Notes: generated from the sequence alone by a model not told the origin. DNA of 64,000 nucleotides from Terriglobia bacterium (GCA_020073465.1 JAIQFC010000013.1:1-64000), one strand, 5' to 3'; counted from the stretch's first letter, positions 49,784-59,256 are shown. Program-made: numbers and translations.

Positions 49784-50110
49784 TCAGCGATTGTCCTTGT
49801 CGCGATGATCTTTGTCGCGGCCATTCCGGCCGTGATCGTGGTCGCGGTCACCGTGGTTGTGCCGCCACGTCCAGTATTCCTTCTGTTCTTCGGGGCGAAG
49901 CCTGCGGAAATCGCGATCGGCATCGCGGTGGGTTTCATTTGACCATTGGCGGTAGTACACGATTTCGTCGTTGTCCCAGCGGTGATAGTCCGTGTAGTAG
50001 GGATCGTAAACGCGGTAAAAGTGGTGCTCGGCACATCCGGTTCCCGCGGCTGAGCACGACAGGGCAGCTGCAATAAGAACTGCGCTAAGGTATTTGGAAT
50101 GAATGGCCAT
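49784..50110 (-). CDS. Small exported, aromatic- and charge-rich protein
   Basis: A 108-residue protein. The signal peptide (MAIHSKYLSAVLIAAALSCS) might carry a lipobox at Cys19 or Cys26. The mature part YRVYDPYYTDYHRWDNDEIV and FRRLRPEEQKEYWTWRHNH is rich in Tyr, Trp, Arg and Asp and ends in a His/Asp/Arg/Lys run. I recall similar small exported acidobacterial proteins, but no function. GAGGAG at suitable spacing supports ATG 50110. Confidence 0.6.
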   Translation of the reverse strand: MAIHSKYLSAVLIAAALSCSAAGTGCAEHHFYRVYDPYYTDYHRWDNDEIVYYRQWSNETHRDADRDFRRLRPEEQKEYWTWRHNHGDRDHDHGRNGRDKDHRDKDNR

Positions 50111-50309
50111 GCTCTTCTCCTCAGAGACTGTTAGGGTTTGTTGCGGTGCGAAACTGCCGCGTTGTATGCGAGTCTTCCCGTTGTGGCCCAGGGCGGGGAA
50201 TAGTTGGCTCCAGATCCGTTTTATAGGTCGAGAAAGGTCCTTCCGAAGCAGGTTTCGGTTCCTTTCGAATACTTTTCAACTGACTCGAATTGTAATAGAC
50301 TAACCTGTC

Positions 50310-51524
50310 TTGACTGGAGAAAATCGTCCCTTGCAAAACCCTCTACAGGCGCTGCTGGATCTGCCGCAACCCGAGAAAGCGGAGCGCGGTCTGGAGCACA
50401 CGCCGCGCGAGATCTGGCAGCAGCCCGAGACCTGGAAGACCACCTACCGCCGCTGTCTGGATCTACAGGGAGAATTAAAGGACAAGCTGAAGCACGCGGG
50501 AATCGGGTCGGGGAACACCCGTGCACCGATTGTGTACCTGGTGGGGGCAGGCACGTCCGACTACACCGGGCGGGCGCTGGCCCCGTTGCTCCGGAAGCAG
50601 TGGGATTGTGAAGTTTGGCCGGTTCCCAGCACGACCATGCTCACCGAATTTGAGGAGTTCCACCGCGAAGGGCGAGAGTACTTCTGGATCTCGATTTCTC
50701 GCTCGGGTGACAGTCCGGAAGGGGTGGCGCTGCTGGAGCGGGCTTTGGAGCGGTGTCCGCGAATGCAGCATCTGGTGATCACCTGCAATGAGAAGGGAGC
50801 CATGGCGCAGCTCTGCGGGCGCAATCGAGATCGCACCCTGGCGTTGGTTTTGGATGAATCGGTGAACGACCGGAGCCTGGCGATGACGAGTTCGTTCACC
50901 AACATGCTGCTGGCGGGACAATGCGTGGCGAACGTGGACCGGCTCACGGAGCACGGCGAGTTCGTGGGGAGGTTGTCGGAACTGGGCAGCCGGTTTCTTC
51001 CGCTGGCCGCGGATACGGCTGCGGCGGTCACGCGTCTGGGATGCTCCCGGGCGTGGTTTGTCGGGTCGGGGACACTGCGGGCGGTGGCCAACGAGTCTGC
51101 GCTGAAAGTCGTGGAGTTGAGTGCAGGACGGGTGGCGGCCATGTCCGAGTCGGCGCTGGGGCTGCGCCACGGGCCGATGTCCAGCGTGGATGGGAACACT
51201 ATTTTTGTGGCCTATCTGTCGAGCGATGCCCGGCGCCGTGGATACGAGCTGGATTTGTTGCGGGAAATTGATCGCAAGCGGTTGGGCCGAGTGCGAGCCG
51301 TGGTGACGGCGAATGAGACAGAAGATGTGTCTGCCTTGGCGGACTATTGTCTCCCACTCAATTGTGGGCCGGGTTTTGCTGATGAATATCGTCCGGCGCT
51401 CGATGTGATACTGGGACAGTTGCTGGGACTGTTTGCATCGATGAGTTGCGGATTGAAGCCTGACCAGCCGAGCCCGAATGGCGCCATCACCCGGGTGGTT
51501 TCGCCGATCAAGCTCTACAGCTAA
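50310..51524 (+). CDS. SIS-domain sugar isomerase/deaminase (AgaS-like)
   Basis: A 404-residue protein with two SIS sugar-phosphate-binding domains. Domain 1 has VYLVGAGTSDYTGRALAPLL and WISISRSGDSPEGVALLERA; domain 2 has RAWFVGSGTLRAVANESALK and ALGLRHGPMSSVDGN. The order and length match AgaS, the ketose/aldose isomerase (or deaminase) for galactosamine/tagatose 6-phosphates. GlmS-type glutaminase and GntR partners are absent. The start codon is TTG 50310; TTG 50331 is an alternative. It implies amino-sugar use, perhaps complementing galT at the right edge. Confidence 0.85.
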   Translation: MTGENRPLQNPLQALLDLPQPEKAERGLEHTPREIWQQPETWKTTYRRCLDLQGELKDKLKHAGIGSGNTRAPIVYLVGAGTSDYTGRALAPLLRKQWDCEVWPVPSTTMLTEFEEFHREGREYFWISISRSGDSPEGVALLERALERCPRMQHLVITCNEKGAMAQLCGRNRDRTLALVLDESVNDRSLAMTSSFTNMLLAGQCVANVDRLTEHGEFVGRLSELGSRFLPLAADTAAAVTRLGCSRAWFVGSGTLRAVANESALKVVELSAGRVAAMSESALGLRHGPMSSVDGNTIFVAYLSSDARRRGYELDLLREIDRKRLGRVRAVVTANETEDVSALADYCLPLNCGPGFADEYRPALDVILGQLLGLFASMSCGLKPDQPSPNGAITRVVSPIKLYS

Positions 51525-51536
51525 GGGCAGTCCCTA

Positions 51537-51680
51537 GCAGATTGTTGAAAAACTGAGTTTAGATACCTCAGCGGCTAAAAGCCCGGGCTGGTTTTGCTGC
51601 ACTTGCGGCGCGGCTAGAAGCCGCGCCCTTTCAAAACATCCCTTTATCCGCGGCGTTGAAAACGCTGCGCCACCCAAATC
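51537..51680. repeat. Inverted copy of the tandem dispersed repeats
   Basis: CCTCAGCGGCTAAAAGCCCG, GGCGCGGCTAGAAGCCGCGC then CCTTTCAAAAC, and GGCGTTGAAAACGCTGCGCC then ACCC are the reverse complements of the units at 22201-22358, in the expected inverted order. They fill the gap between the isomerase and radical SAM genes. Confidence 0.75.
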
Positions 51681-51694
51681 AGAGTCTCTCAGCG

Positions 51695-52807
51695 CTATGA
51701 CAATGCGGCCGACTCTGCCCCCGGTTCATAGGGACAGAAGGGGTCGGTTCCCAGGGCATCGCCAGTGTAGGCGAAGGCCCGGGCGCGGGACCCACCGCAG
51801 ATGTGGCTGTACTCGCAGGCTCCGCACTTGCCGTGGAACTGATCGGGGGAGTGGAGCGCGCGGAATACATCGGAGTTGCGGTAGATCTCGACCAGCGAAT
51901 TCTTGCGCACGTTGCCGCAACGCAGCGGCAGGAAGCCGGACGGATAAATGTCTCCCAGGTTGGAGACGAAGACGATGCCGTGTCCGTCGCGAATCTGGAA
52001 CCCCTTGTAGACCGAGGTGTTCTTCATTTCCGGCGTGGGCATGTTGGCGGCGCGCATCTTTTTGATGGCGAGGCGGCGGTAGGAGGGTGCCTCGGTCGTC
52101 TTCACCGCGAAGGGCGCGTGGGGCACAAGGTCAAGAACCCAATCCATGATGCGCTCGCCTTCTGCGGGCGAAACTTCATTCAGCGCTTTGCCGCGGCCGA
52201 CCGAGATCAGGAAGAAGAGACTCCAGCGCATGACGGGGAAAGTCGTTCTCAGCAACTCGTAGATCGCTGGAAGATCAGCGGCAGTTTCCTCGGCGACCAG
52301 CGTGTTGACCTGGATGGGGATGCCGAGGCGTCCACAGTGACGGGCAGCTTCCATGGTGCGCTCGAATGTCCCTGGGACTGCGCGTATAGCGTCGTGCTTC
52401 TCGGCGCAGGAACCGTCGAGGCTGAGGCCGAGGCTCTGGATTCCGTGCTCTTGCAGCTTCGTGATCGCATCGTTGGTCAGTTCGGGAGTCGCGCTGGGCG
52501 TGATGGAAACTTCCAGTCCGATTCCGCAGGCATGATCGATGAGCGGATAAATATCCTTACGGCTGAGGGGATCGCCGCCGGTGAGGATCAGGTGCGGCAG
52601 GGGTGCTCCGAAGTCAACCAGCTGATTCAGAAACTGACGGCTCTCGGCCGTGGTCAGCTCCAACGGATGCGGGCTCGGCATGGCCTCGGCGCGGCAGTGC
52701 TTGCAGGCGAGGCCGCAAGCCTGGGTCATCTCCCAGTAGACCAGCATGGGATTTCTGGAAAAATCGTGAACCACCCGGCTCATGTTTGGAGAGTGCGCGG
52801 CGACCAT
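51695..52807 (-). CDS. Radical SAM/SPASM protein (TIGR04053-like)
   Basis: A 370-residue radical SAM enzyme. The [4Fe-4S]/SAM motif CGLACKHC (CxxxCxxC) is at residues 31-38, with GGDPLSRKD and SITPSATPELTNDAIT following. The C-terminal SPASM auxiliary-cluster region has KCGACEYSHICGG and FCPYEPG. Overall it matches the TIGR04053 family, related to the AhbD/NirJ heme-modifying enzymes, whose substrate is unknown to me. ATG 52807 has an AGGGGGA upstream. It is divergent from hutU across a CRP-type palindrome. Confidence 0.88.
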   Translation of the reverse strand: MVAAHSPNMSRVVHDFSRNPMLVYWEMTQACGLACKHCRAEAMPSPHPLELTTAESRQFLNQLVDFGAPLPHLILTGGDPLSRKDIYPLIDHACGIGLEVSITPSATPELTNDAITKLQEHGIQSLGLSLDGSCAEKHDAIRAVPGTFERTMEAARHCGRLGIPIQVNTLVAEETAADLPAIYELLRTTFPVMRWSLFFLISVGRGKALNEVSPAEGERIMDWVLDLVPHAPFAVKTTEAPSYRRLAIKKMRAANMPTPEMKNTSVYKGFQIRDGHGIVFVSNLGDIYPSGFLPLRCGNVRKNSLVEIYRNSDVFRALHSPDQFHGKCGACEYSHICGGSRARAFAYTGDALGTDPFCPYEPGAESAALS

Positions 52808-52884
52808 GAACGTTCCCCCTTCGGCAGATTCCTAAGAGAACTCCCACAAGCAAGTTCAGGTTAATTTTGGGGGCCAAAAATCGC

Positions 52885-52900
52885 TGTGATTTGAATCACA
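52885..52900. promoter_or_regulatory. CRP/FNR-type operator between radical SAM and hutU genes
   Basis: TGTGA-TTTGAA-TCACA has the exact half-sites and 6-bp spacer of the CRP consensus. It is placed about 78 bp upstream of the radical SAM start and about 125 bp upstream of the hutU start, so a bound regulator could act on either. Confidence 0.6.
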
Positions 52901-53023
52901 TCCCGCAGTGATGGACCTCGCAAAATGGGCACATTCGCGGGTTTGAAAGGGGGCACTGCCACCAAAAGAGCTGCCAGGGGAGCCGATTTGAATACCTTGG
53001 AGGCGAGCAATTACCATCTATCT

Positions 53024-54694
53024 ATGCCCGTCGAAACGGAACTCCAGGCCTCTACCTCGATTCGCGCCCCCCGTGGAAACCAGATCACCTGCAAAGGCTG
53101 GCAGCAGGAAGCTGCCATGCGCATGCTCATGAACAATCTGGACGAGGAGGTCGCGGAGCGTCCTAAGGACCTTGTCGTTTATGGAGGGACAGGGCGCGCG
53201 GCGCGGAGTTGGGAGGCGTACCACGCGATCGTCAACGCGCTCAAGGGGCTCGACAACGACGAGACGCTGCTGGTGCAATCGGGAAAGCCGGTGGGCGTGT
53301 TCAAGACGCACGATCATGCGCCACGGGTCCTGATTGCGAATTCCAATCTGGTGGGGCACTGGTCGAACTGGGAGAAGTTCAACGAACTGGAGCGCGCCGG
53401 ACTGATGATGTACGGACAGATGACCGCGGGCTCGTGGATTTACATCGGCTCGCAGGGCATTGTGCAGGGAACGTTCGAGACGTTTTCGGCGGCGGGGGAG
53501 AAACACTTCGGCGGTGATCTAGCCGGCAAGCTGATCGTTTCGGGCGGCATGGGTGGGATGGGTGGCGCCCAGCCACTGGCGGCGACCATGACCGGCGCGG
53601 CGTTTCTGGGGATCGACGTTGATCCGGAGCGCATCAAGAAGCGGCTCAAGACTGGCTACTGCGACTTCATGGTCACCACGCTCGACGAGGCGTTGCGCAT
53701 TCTGAAGAACGCGGTCCGGAAGAAAGAGAACGTTTCGGTCGGGCTGGTGGGAAACTGCGCGGACATTGTTCCGGAGCTAGCCGAACGGGGTGTGGTGCCG
53801 GACATTTTGACTGACCAGACTTCGGCGCACGATCCGCTGAACGGATATGTGCCGAATGGGATGACGTTCGAACAAGCGCTGGAGCTGCGCAAGCGCGATC
53901 CGCAGGCGTATCAGGAAAAGTCGCTCGACGCCATCGCGCGGCATGTCGAAGGCATGCTGCGGCTGCAGAAGATGGGCTCGGTCACGTTTGACTACGGAAA
54001 TAACATCCGCACGTTTGCGTTTCAGCGTGGGGTGAAGAACGCTTACGATTTTCCGGGATTCGTGTCGGCCTATATTCGTCCGTTATTTTGCGAGGGGCGC
54101 GGGCCATTCCGGTGGGTGGCGTTGTCGGGAGAAGCCTCCGACATTCATGTGACCGATGATCTGGTTCTGGAGTTGTTTCCGGAGAACCGCATCTTGCGCC
54201 GATGGATTGATCTGGCGCGCAAGCGCATCAAGTTTCAGGGTCTACCCGCGCGGATCTGCTGGCTCGGGTACGGCGAGCGGGCGCAGTTCGGGCTGGCGAT
54301 GAATGATCTGGTGAAGAAGGGGAAGATCAAGGCCCCGATTGTGATTGGGCGGGATCATCTCGATTGCGGGTCGGTGGCTTCTCCATTTCGCGAGACTGAG
54401 AGCATGAAAGACGGTTCGGACGCCGTGGCGGACTGGCCCCTGCTGAACGCTTTGCTCAACACCGCGGCGGGTGCGTCGTGGGTGTCGATTCACAACGGCG
54501 GCGGCGTCGGCATCGGATATTCACTGCACGCGGGGCAGGTCACAGTGGCCGACGGCTCCGAGATGATGGCCAAGAGGATTGAGCGCGTGCTGACAACGGA
54601 TCCGGGGATGGGCGTCATTCGCCATGTGGATGCGGGATACGACGAGGCGAAGGCGTTCGCAGGGAAGGCGGGCGTGAAGGTGCCGATGGGGTAA
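53024..54694 (+). CDS. hutU: Urocanate hydratase
   Basis: A 556-residue NAD-dependent enzyme converting urocanate to imidazolonepropionate, step two of histidine degradation. [20 protein letters not shown], the NAD-binding [39 protein letters not shown] and [16 protein letters not shown] are characteristic. Length is usual for the family. ATG 53024 fits the known start; longer in-frame starts (52925) add a non-conserved segment. hutI follows. The histidase (hutH) is not in the window. Confidence 0.97.
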   Translation: MPVETELQASTSIRAPRGNQITCKGWQQEAAMRMLMNNLDEEVAERPKDLVVYGGTGRAARSWEAYHAIVNALKGLDNDETLLVQSGKPVGVFKTHDHAPRVLIANSNLVGHWSNWEKFNELERAGLMMYGQMTAGSWIYIGSQGIVQGTFETFSAAGEKHFGGDLAGKLIVSGGMGGMGGAQPLAATMTGAAFLGIDVDPERIKKRLKTGYCDFMVTTLDEALRILKNAVRKKENVSVGLVGNCADIVPELAERGVVPDILTDQTSAHDPLNGYVPNGMTFEQALELRKRDPQAYQEKSLDAIARHVEGMLRLQKMGSVTFDYGNNIRTFAFQRGVKNAYDFPGFVSAYIRPLFCEGRGPFRWVALSGEASDIHVTDDLVLELFPENRILRRWIDLARKRIKFQGLPARICWLGYGERAQFGLAMNDLVKKGKIKAPIVIGRDHLDCGSVASPFRETESMKDGSDAVADWPLLNALLNTAAGASWVSIHNGGGVGIGYSLHAGQVTVADGSEMMAKRIERVLTTDPGMGVIRHVDAGYDEAKAFAGKAGVKVPMG

Positions 54695-54703
54695 CGGTGG
54701 TAC

Positions 54704-55003
54704 TCAAGCCACACGGTTCCTCATCCTGGCATACTCGCCCGGAAGCATGATCGTAATCCCCTCTATCTTTTTGCCGAAGTATGGGCCGAAGTGCCGAACA
54801 TCTCCTGTCAACAGATGAGTCGCATGAGCTGCGATTGCAGCCAGTAGGATCGGCACATCTTTTTCGGGCAGAGAAATTCCCCGTGGAAGTGGTCCTTGGT
54901 CGGCCTCATACAGATGGACCAGTCCCGACAGCTTGGTGAGCCGCATCTGCTGATCTTGATCGGCAAGGTTGATGCTTGCTTCCTCCAGAGCGTATCTGGA
55001 AGC
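54704..55003 (-). pseudogene. Remnant of a PIN-domain toxin-like gene (N-terminal part missing)
   Basis: The frame reads YALEEASINLADQ, then SLPEKDVPILLAAIAAHATH and LLTGDVRHFGPYFGKKI, the second half of a PIN-domain ribonuclease (acidic Asp residues in EKDVPI and TGD). No ATG, GTG or TTG or first-half motif (the initial Asp strand) is found before the frame closes at 55094. The last ATG (54946) would give only 80 residues without the first half of the active site. It overlaps the start region of hutI on the other strand, so it looks like a decayed fragment. Confidence 0.6.
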
Positions 55004-55087
55004 CGATGCCGTCGAGCTGCAGGCCGTGCACTCACGGCGGGCGCTTGGTCCGGCAGGAATGCGAGGGCCTGCTAGACTAGTCGCTGC

Positions 55088-56392
55088 TTGAGCCTAACCA
55101 GAAAATCTCACCCTAGGTCTGAGACGGCGTTGCTGCTGGTCTCAATCGGCCAACTCCTAACCCTGCAGGGCTCGCCCGCGGGCTCCAGACCTCGCCGAGG
55201 CCGGGAACTCAAGGAACCAGGGATCATCGCAGACGGCGCCGTGCTGTGCGTCGGCGGCAAAATTGTTTGCGTCGGTACAACGAAGGATGCGCTGCGCGAT
55301 CCCTGGCTCAGAAAGAACCGGCGGAAGGTCACCGAAATTGACTGCACCGGGAAAGTGGTTCTCCCTGGGTTTGTGGATTCGCACACACATCCTGTCTTTG
55401 TCAGCCCGCGCCTGGTGGACTTCGAGAAGCGGATTGAGGGCGCTTCCTATGAGGAGATTGCCCGGGCTGGTGGCGGAATCCGGTCGAGCCTCGAGGGAGT
55501 ACGGAAGGCAGGGAAGAGCATTCTGACGGGAAAGGTTCTGGCGGCGTTGAACGACATGGCCGCGCACGGTACGACCACGGTCGAGGCGAAGTCGGGTTAC
55601 GGGCTGACGCTGGAGTCGGAACTGAAGTCGCTGGAGGCGATTCGTGACGCAGCATCCCGCTGGCCCGGCACGGTGGTGGCCACGCTGCTGGGCGCGCATG
55701 TCGTCCCGAAAGAATTCCAGGGTCGCTCACCAAAATATGTTGAACTCGTCTGTAAGAAGATGATCCCACGGGCGGCGAAGCGCAAGCTCGCCCAGTTCGT
55801 GGATGTGTTCTGCGACAAAGGGGCGTTTACCGCAGACGAAACCGAGCAAATCTTCGAAGCAGCCGCGGCGAACGGGCTCGACGTCCGGGCGCACATGGGG
55901 CAGCTTTCCGAGACTGCGCTGTGGCCGTTCCTGCGATTCAACCCGGCTTCGTTAGACCACATGGACCACGTCAGCGAGGATGACATTCCGCAACTGGCCA
56001 AGCGCGATACGGTGGCTACGCTCGTGCCGGGGGCGAATTACTTTCTGGGGCTGAAGGAGTATCCGCCAGCGCGCAAGTTCATCGATGCAGGCGTGCCGGT
56101 TGCGCTGGCGACGGACTACAACCCCGGTACGTCACCCACGATGAGCATGCCGATGGCGATGTCTTTGGCGTGCACACACATGAAGATGGCGCCGGCGGAG
56201 GCGATTGCCGCAGCCACCATCAATGGAGCGTGGGCGTTGCGGGTTGCGGACCGGAAGGGAAGCATCGAGTGCGGGAAAGATGCTGATCTGGCGGTATTTG
56301 CGGTCGATGACTACCGCGAAATTCCATACTGGTTTGGGGCGAACCATTGCGAGGTGTCGGTGCTGAACGGAACAACGCTGAAGTTGTTGTGA
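55088..56392 (+). CDS. hutI: Imidazolonepropionase
   Basis: A 434-residue amidohydrolase, third step of histidine degradation. HTHPVFVSPRLVDF provides the metal His pair; GASYEEIARAGGGIRSSLEG, TTTVEAKSGYGLTLESELKS and ATDYNPGTSPT are family signatures. The start is a TTG at 55088, with no ATG near. It overlaps the PIN-domain remnant on the other strand. It follows hutU with a ~390-bp gap, so it may have its own promoter or be read through. hutG/hutF are not in the window. Confidence 0.95.
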   Translation: MSLTRKSHPRSETALLLVSIGQLLTLQGSPAGSRPRRGRELKEPGIIADGAVLCVGGKIVCVGTTKDALRDPWLRKNRRKVTEIDCTGKVVLPGFVDSHTHPVFVSPRLVDFEKRIEGASYEEIARAGGGIRSSLEGVRKAGKSILTGKVLAALNDMAAHGTTTVEAKSGYGLTLESELKSLEAIRDAASRWPGTVVATLLGAHVVPKEFQGRSPKYVELVCKKMIPRAAKRKLAQFVDVFCDKGAFTADETEQIFEAAAANGLDVRAHMGQLSETALWPFLRFNPASLDHMDHVSEDDIPQLAKRDTVATLVPGANYFLGLKEYPPARKFIDAGVPVALATDYNPGTSPTMSMPMAMSLACTHMKMAPAEAIAAATINGAWALRVADRKGSIECGKDADLAVFAVDDYREIPYWFGANHCEVSVLNGTTLKLL

Positions 56393-56516
56393 ACTTTCGC
56401 GATGGGCGTTTCGTATTCACGGACAGCGACGTCGTACGTCTTAATGCTGGGGTACTCCTCAGAAGCAGAGAGGTCATCGTTAGGAAGCATCCAAGTCAAT
56501 CTCCCGAGGACAATCT

Positions 56517-59135
56517 ATGAAGCGAATCCTGGTTCTTGCAGCCTTCGTTATGGCGACATTTTCGCTGGCAGCGGCGCAACGCCTGCCTCAAGTCGCCAGC
56601 CCAGAGAATTACAAGCTTACCTTTACACCCGATCTCGAAAAGGCCACCTTCGAAGGCGACGAGACCATCTCCCTCAAGGTGCTCAAGCCGACCTCAGAGA
56701 TTACTCTCAACGCGGTCGACATCGACTTCCATGATGTAACCATCACGAGTGGCGGCTCCTCGCAGAAGGCGAAGGTCACGCCGGAGAAGGAAAAAGAGAT
56801 GGTCGTGCTGTCAGTGGGGAAGCCACTGGCTCCGGGCTCGGCGACGGTTCACATCACTTACACCGGCATTCTCAACAGCGAAATGCGCGGCCTGTATCTG
56901 GGCAAGGATGACCAGGGGCGCAAGTACGCTGCGACTCAGTTCGAGGCTACCGACGCGCGGCGTGCCTATCCGTCATTCGACGAACCGGACTACAAGGCAA
57001 CGTTTGACATTACCGCGGTGGCCGACAAGGGTCAGGTTTCCATCTCGAACTACAAAGTGGTTTCCGACACGCCGGGTCCGGGAGACAAGCACACGGTGAA
57101 GTTCGCGACGACGGCGAAGATGTCGTCGTATCTCGCGGCGCTCGTTGTGGGGAACTTCGAGTATATCGAGGGCTCCGCCGACGGCATTCCGATTCGAATC
57201 TACAGTACTCCGGGGAAGAAGGAGATGGGCCGGTTTGTGCTGGGAGCGGCGGAACAGGTTGTCAGCTATTTCGACAAATATTTTGGCATCAAGTATCCCT
57301 ACGGGAAGCTGGATTTGATCGGGTTGCCGGATTTCTCGGCGGGCGCGATGGAAAACACCGGGTTAATTACGTTCCGCGAGGTCATCCTGCTGATTGACGA
57401 GCAGCACGGTTCGATCGGCTTGAAGAAAACGATCGCTTCGGTGACTTCGCACGAGATCGCGCACATGTGGTTTGGCGATCTGGTTACGATGAAATGGTGG
57501 GATGATGTGTGGCTCAACGAAGGGTTCGCCACCTGGGCGGCAAGCAAGCCGCTGCTGGGGTGGAAGCCGGAATGGAATTTCGATCTCGACGATGTGAGCG
57601 GGAACACCGGAACGCTCAACACCGACTCTCTGGCCAACACGCGGCCGATCCATCAGGCGGCGGAAACGCCGGGGCAAATTCAGGAATTGTTCGACGGCAT
57701 TGCCTACGGCAAGGCGGCGGCAGTGCTGAACATGCTGGAAGCGTATCTGGGTCCGGAGACATTCCGCGCGGGCGTGAGGGAGTATGTGAAGCAGCACTCT
57801 TACGGCAATGCCACCGCGGATGATTTCTGGACGACTCTGGCGAAAGTCTCCAAGAAGCCGGTCGACCAGATCATGCCGACCTGGGTCAAGCAGGCAGGCG
57901 TGCCCATCGTCAACGCGAAGGCGCAGTGTTCAGGAAACTCCACCAGCGTCACGTTGGCGCAGCAGCGCTATTACTACGATCGAGCCAAGTTCGAAGCGGG
58001 CAATGATCAACTTTGGCAGATTCCGGTCTGCCTGAAGGGATCGGGCGCGAGCGGCGCGAAGTGTGAACTGCTGACCAAGAAAGAAGAAACCTTCACGCTG
58101 CCGGGTTGCTCGACCTGGGCACTGGCAAATGCGGGTGCGTCAGGATATTACCGCGCAGGCTACCAACCGGAGGCGGTGCGCGCCCTGGCAAAGGACGCAG
58201 AGAGCAAACTTTCTCCCGCGGAACGAATTCTCTTGCAGGCTGACATCTGGGCGTCAGTGCGGGTGGGACGCGAGCCCGTGGGAGACTACCTTGCATTCGC
58301 CCAGGGACTGCAGTCGGACCGAAACCGGGCGGTGATGCAAGACGTGCTGGGACGGTTGAACTACATCGGGCAGTACCTGGTGAATGAGAATGACCGCGAC
58401 AGTTACCGGACGTGGCTGCAGCAGTACCTGACGCCGATCGCCAAAGAAGTAGGCTGGGAGCCGAAGCCAGCCGAAAGCGACGAGCAGAAGACACTACGCG
58501 CAGGTCTGCTGAATTCTTTGGGCTACGATGCGCGTGATCCGGAAACTCTGGCTCAAGCCAGGAAGATCGCCGACAAAGTGCTTGAAGACCCTGCGTCGGT
58601 GGAACGAGGGCTGGGCGCAAACGCATTGACGCTCGCCGCTCTGACGGGCGATGAAGCGTTCTATGACAAAGTGATGACCGGCTTGAAGAATCCCAAGTCG
58701 CCAGAGGAGTACTACATGTACTTCTTCACCTTGCCGCAGTTCAGCGATCCGAAGCTGCTGCAACGCACGCTGGACTTTGCGATCTCTCCCGATGTGCGTT
58801 CACAGGACGCCTTGCAGTTGGTCACCGGCGTTCTGCAGAACCCGGATGGCGAGAAACTGGCATGGGACTTCATCCAGTCGCACTGGGATGCGGTGCAGAA
58901 GTCAGGCGGACCCTTTGCCAGCGCACAAGTGGTGGGAGCCACCAGCAGCTTCTGCGACGCACACATGCGCGACCAGGTGGCGGACTTCTTCGCTACCCAC
59001 AAAATCGAGGCTGCCGAACGCACCTTCCGGCAATCGATCGAGCGCATTAACAGCTGTGTCGATCTGAAGTCTCAGCAAGAGCCGCAGTTGGCGTCGTGGC
59101 TGGGGCAGCATGGGTCGGCGGCCGGCGGAAACTAG
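56517..59135 (+). CDS. M1-family aminopeptidase (exported)
   Basis: An 872-residue zinc aminopeptidase. A signal peptide (MKRILVLAAFVMATFSLAAA) precedes the M1 fold: FSAGAMENTGLITFRE (GxMEN exopeptidase motif), TSHEIAHMWFGDLVT (HExxH) and WLNEGFATW (second zinc Glu). The remainder (about 450-870) is the helical ERAP1-like C-terminal domain. GAGGA precedes ATG 56517. It would process peptides in the periplasm, consistent with the two M28 peptidases at 14-17 kb. A strong hairpin follows the stop. Confidence 0.95.
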   Translation: MKRILVLAAFVMATFSLAAAQRLPQVASPENYKLTFTPDLEKATFEGDETISLKVLKPTSEITLNAVDIDFHDVTITSGGSSQKAKVTPEKEKEMVVLSVGKPLAPGSATVHITYTGILNSEMRGLYLGKDDQGRKYAATQFEATDARRAYPSFDEPDYKATFDITAVADKGQVSISNYKVVSDTPGPGDKHTVKFATTAKMSSYLAALVVGNFEYIEGSADGIPIRIYSTPGKKEMGRFVLGAAEQVVSYFDKYFGIKYPYGKLDLIGLPDFSAGAMENTGLITFREVILLIDEQHGSIGLKKTIASVTSHEIAHMWFGDLVTMKWWDDVWLNEGFATWAASKPLLGWKPEWNFDLDDVSGNTGTLNTDSLANTRPIHQAAETPGQIQELFDGIAYGKAAAVLNMLEAYLGPETFRAGVREYVKQHSYGNATADDFWTTLAKVSKKPVDQIMPTWVKQAGVPIVNAKAQCSGNSTSVTLAQQRYYYDRAKFEAGNDQLWQIPVCLKGSGASGAKCELLTKKEETFTLPGCSTWALANAGASGYYRAGYQPEAVRALAKDAESKLSPAERILLQADIWASVRVGREPVGDYLAFAQGLQSDRNRAVMQDVLGRLNYIGQYLVNENDRDSYRTWLQQYLTPIAKEVGWEPKPAESDEQKTLRAGLLNSLGYDARDPETLAQARKIADKVLEDPASVERGLGANALTLAALTGDEAFYDKVMTGLKNPKSPEEYYMYFFTLPQFSDPKLLQRTLDFAISPDVRSQDALQLVTGVLQNPDGEKLAWDFIQSHWDAVQKSGGPFASAQVVGATSSFCDAHMRDQVADFFATHKIEAAERTFRQSIERINSCVDLKSQQEPQLASWLGQHGSAAGGN

Positions 59136-59155
59136 TTTCCGCGGGAAGAATGCGG

Positions 59156-59198
59156 ATCAAGGCGAGGCTCGGGAGATTCCCGAGCCTCGCTGCTTGAT
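59156..59198 (+). terminator. Long perfect hairpin after the aminopeptidase
   Basis: GCGAGGCTCGGGA and TCCCGAGCCTCGC form a 13-bp perfect stem with a 3-nt loop, extended by ATCAAG/CTTGAT. T-rich GGCCTTTGTTCTT lies shortly downstream. Confidence 0.7.
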
Positions 59199-59227
59199 GC
59201 GGCCTTTGTTCTTACCAGTGGACGACG

Positions 59228-59256
59228 TTGAGCGAATCCTGTGCGGTTGTTATAAT
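59228..59256 (+). promoter_or_regulatory. Candidate sigma70 promoter for tRNA-Phe
   Basis: TTGAGC (59228-59233), a 17-bp spacer and a consensus TATAAT (59251-59256), about 115 bp before the tRNA. GTTGTT/AACAAC flank the -10 box as a small inverted repeat. Confidence 0.6.

Noticed and set aside
56311-56499. 62-residue - strand frame overlapping the end of hutI
   Set aside because: About a third lies antisense to hutI and there is no supporting start signal or motif.
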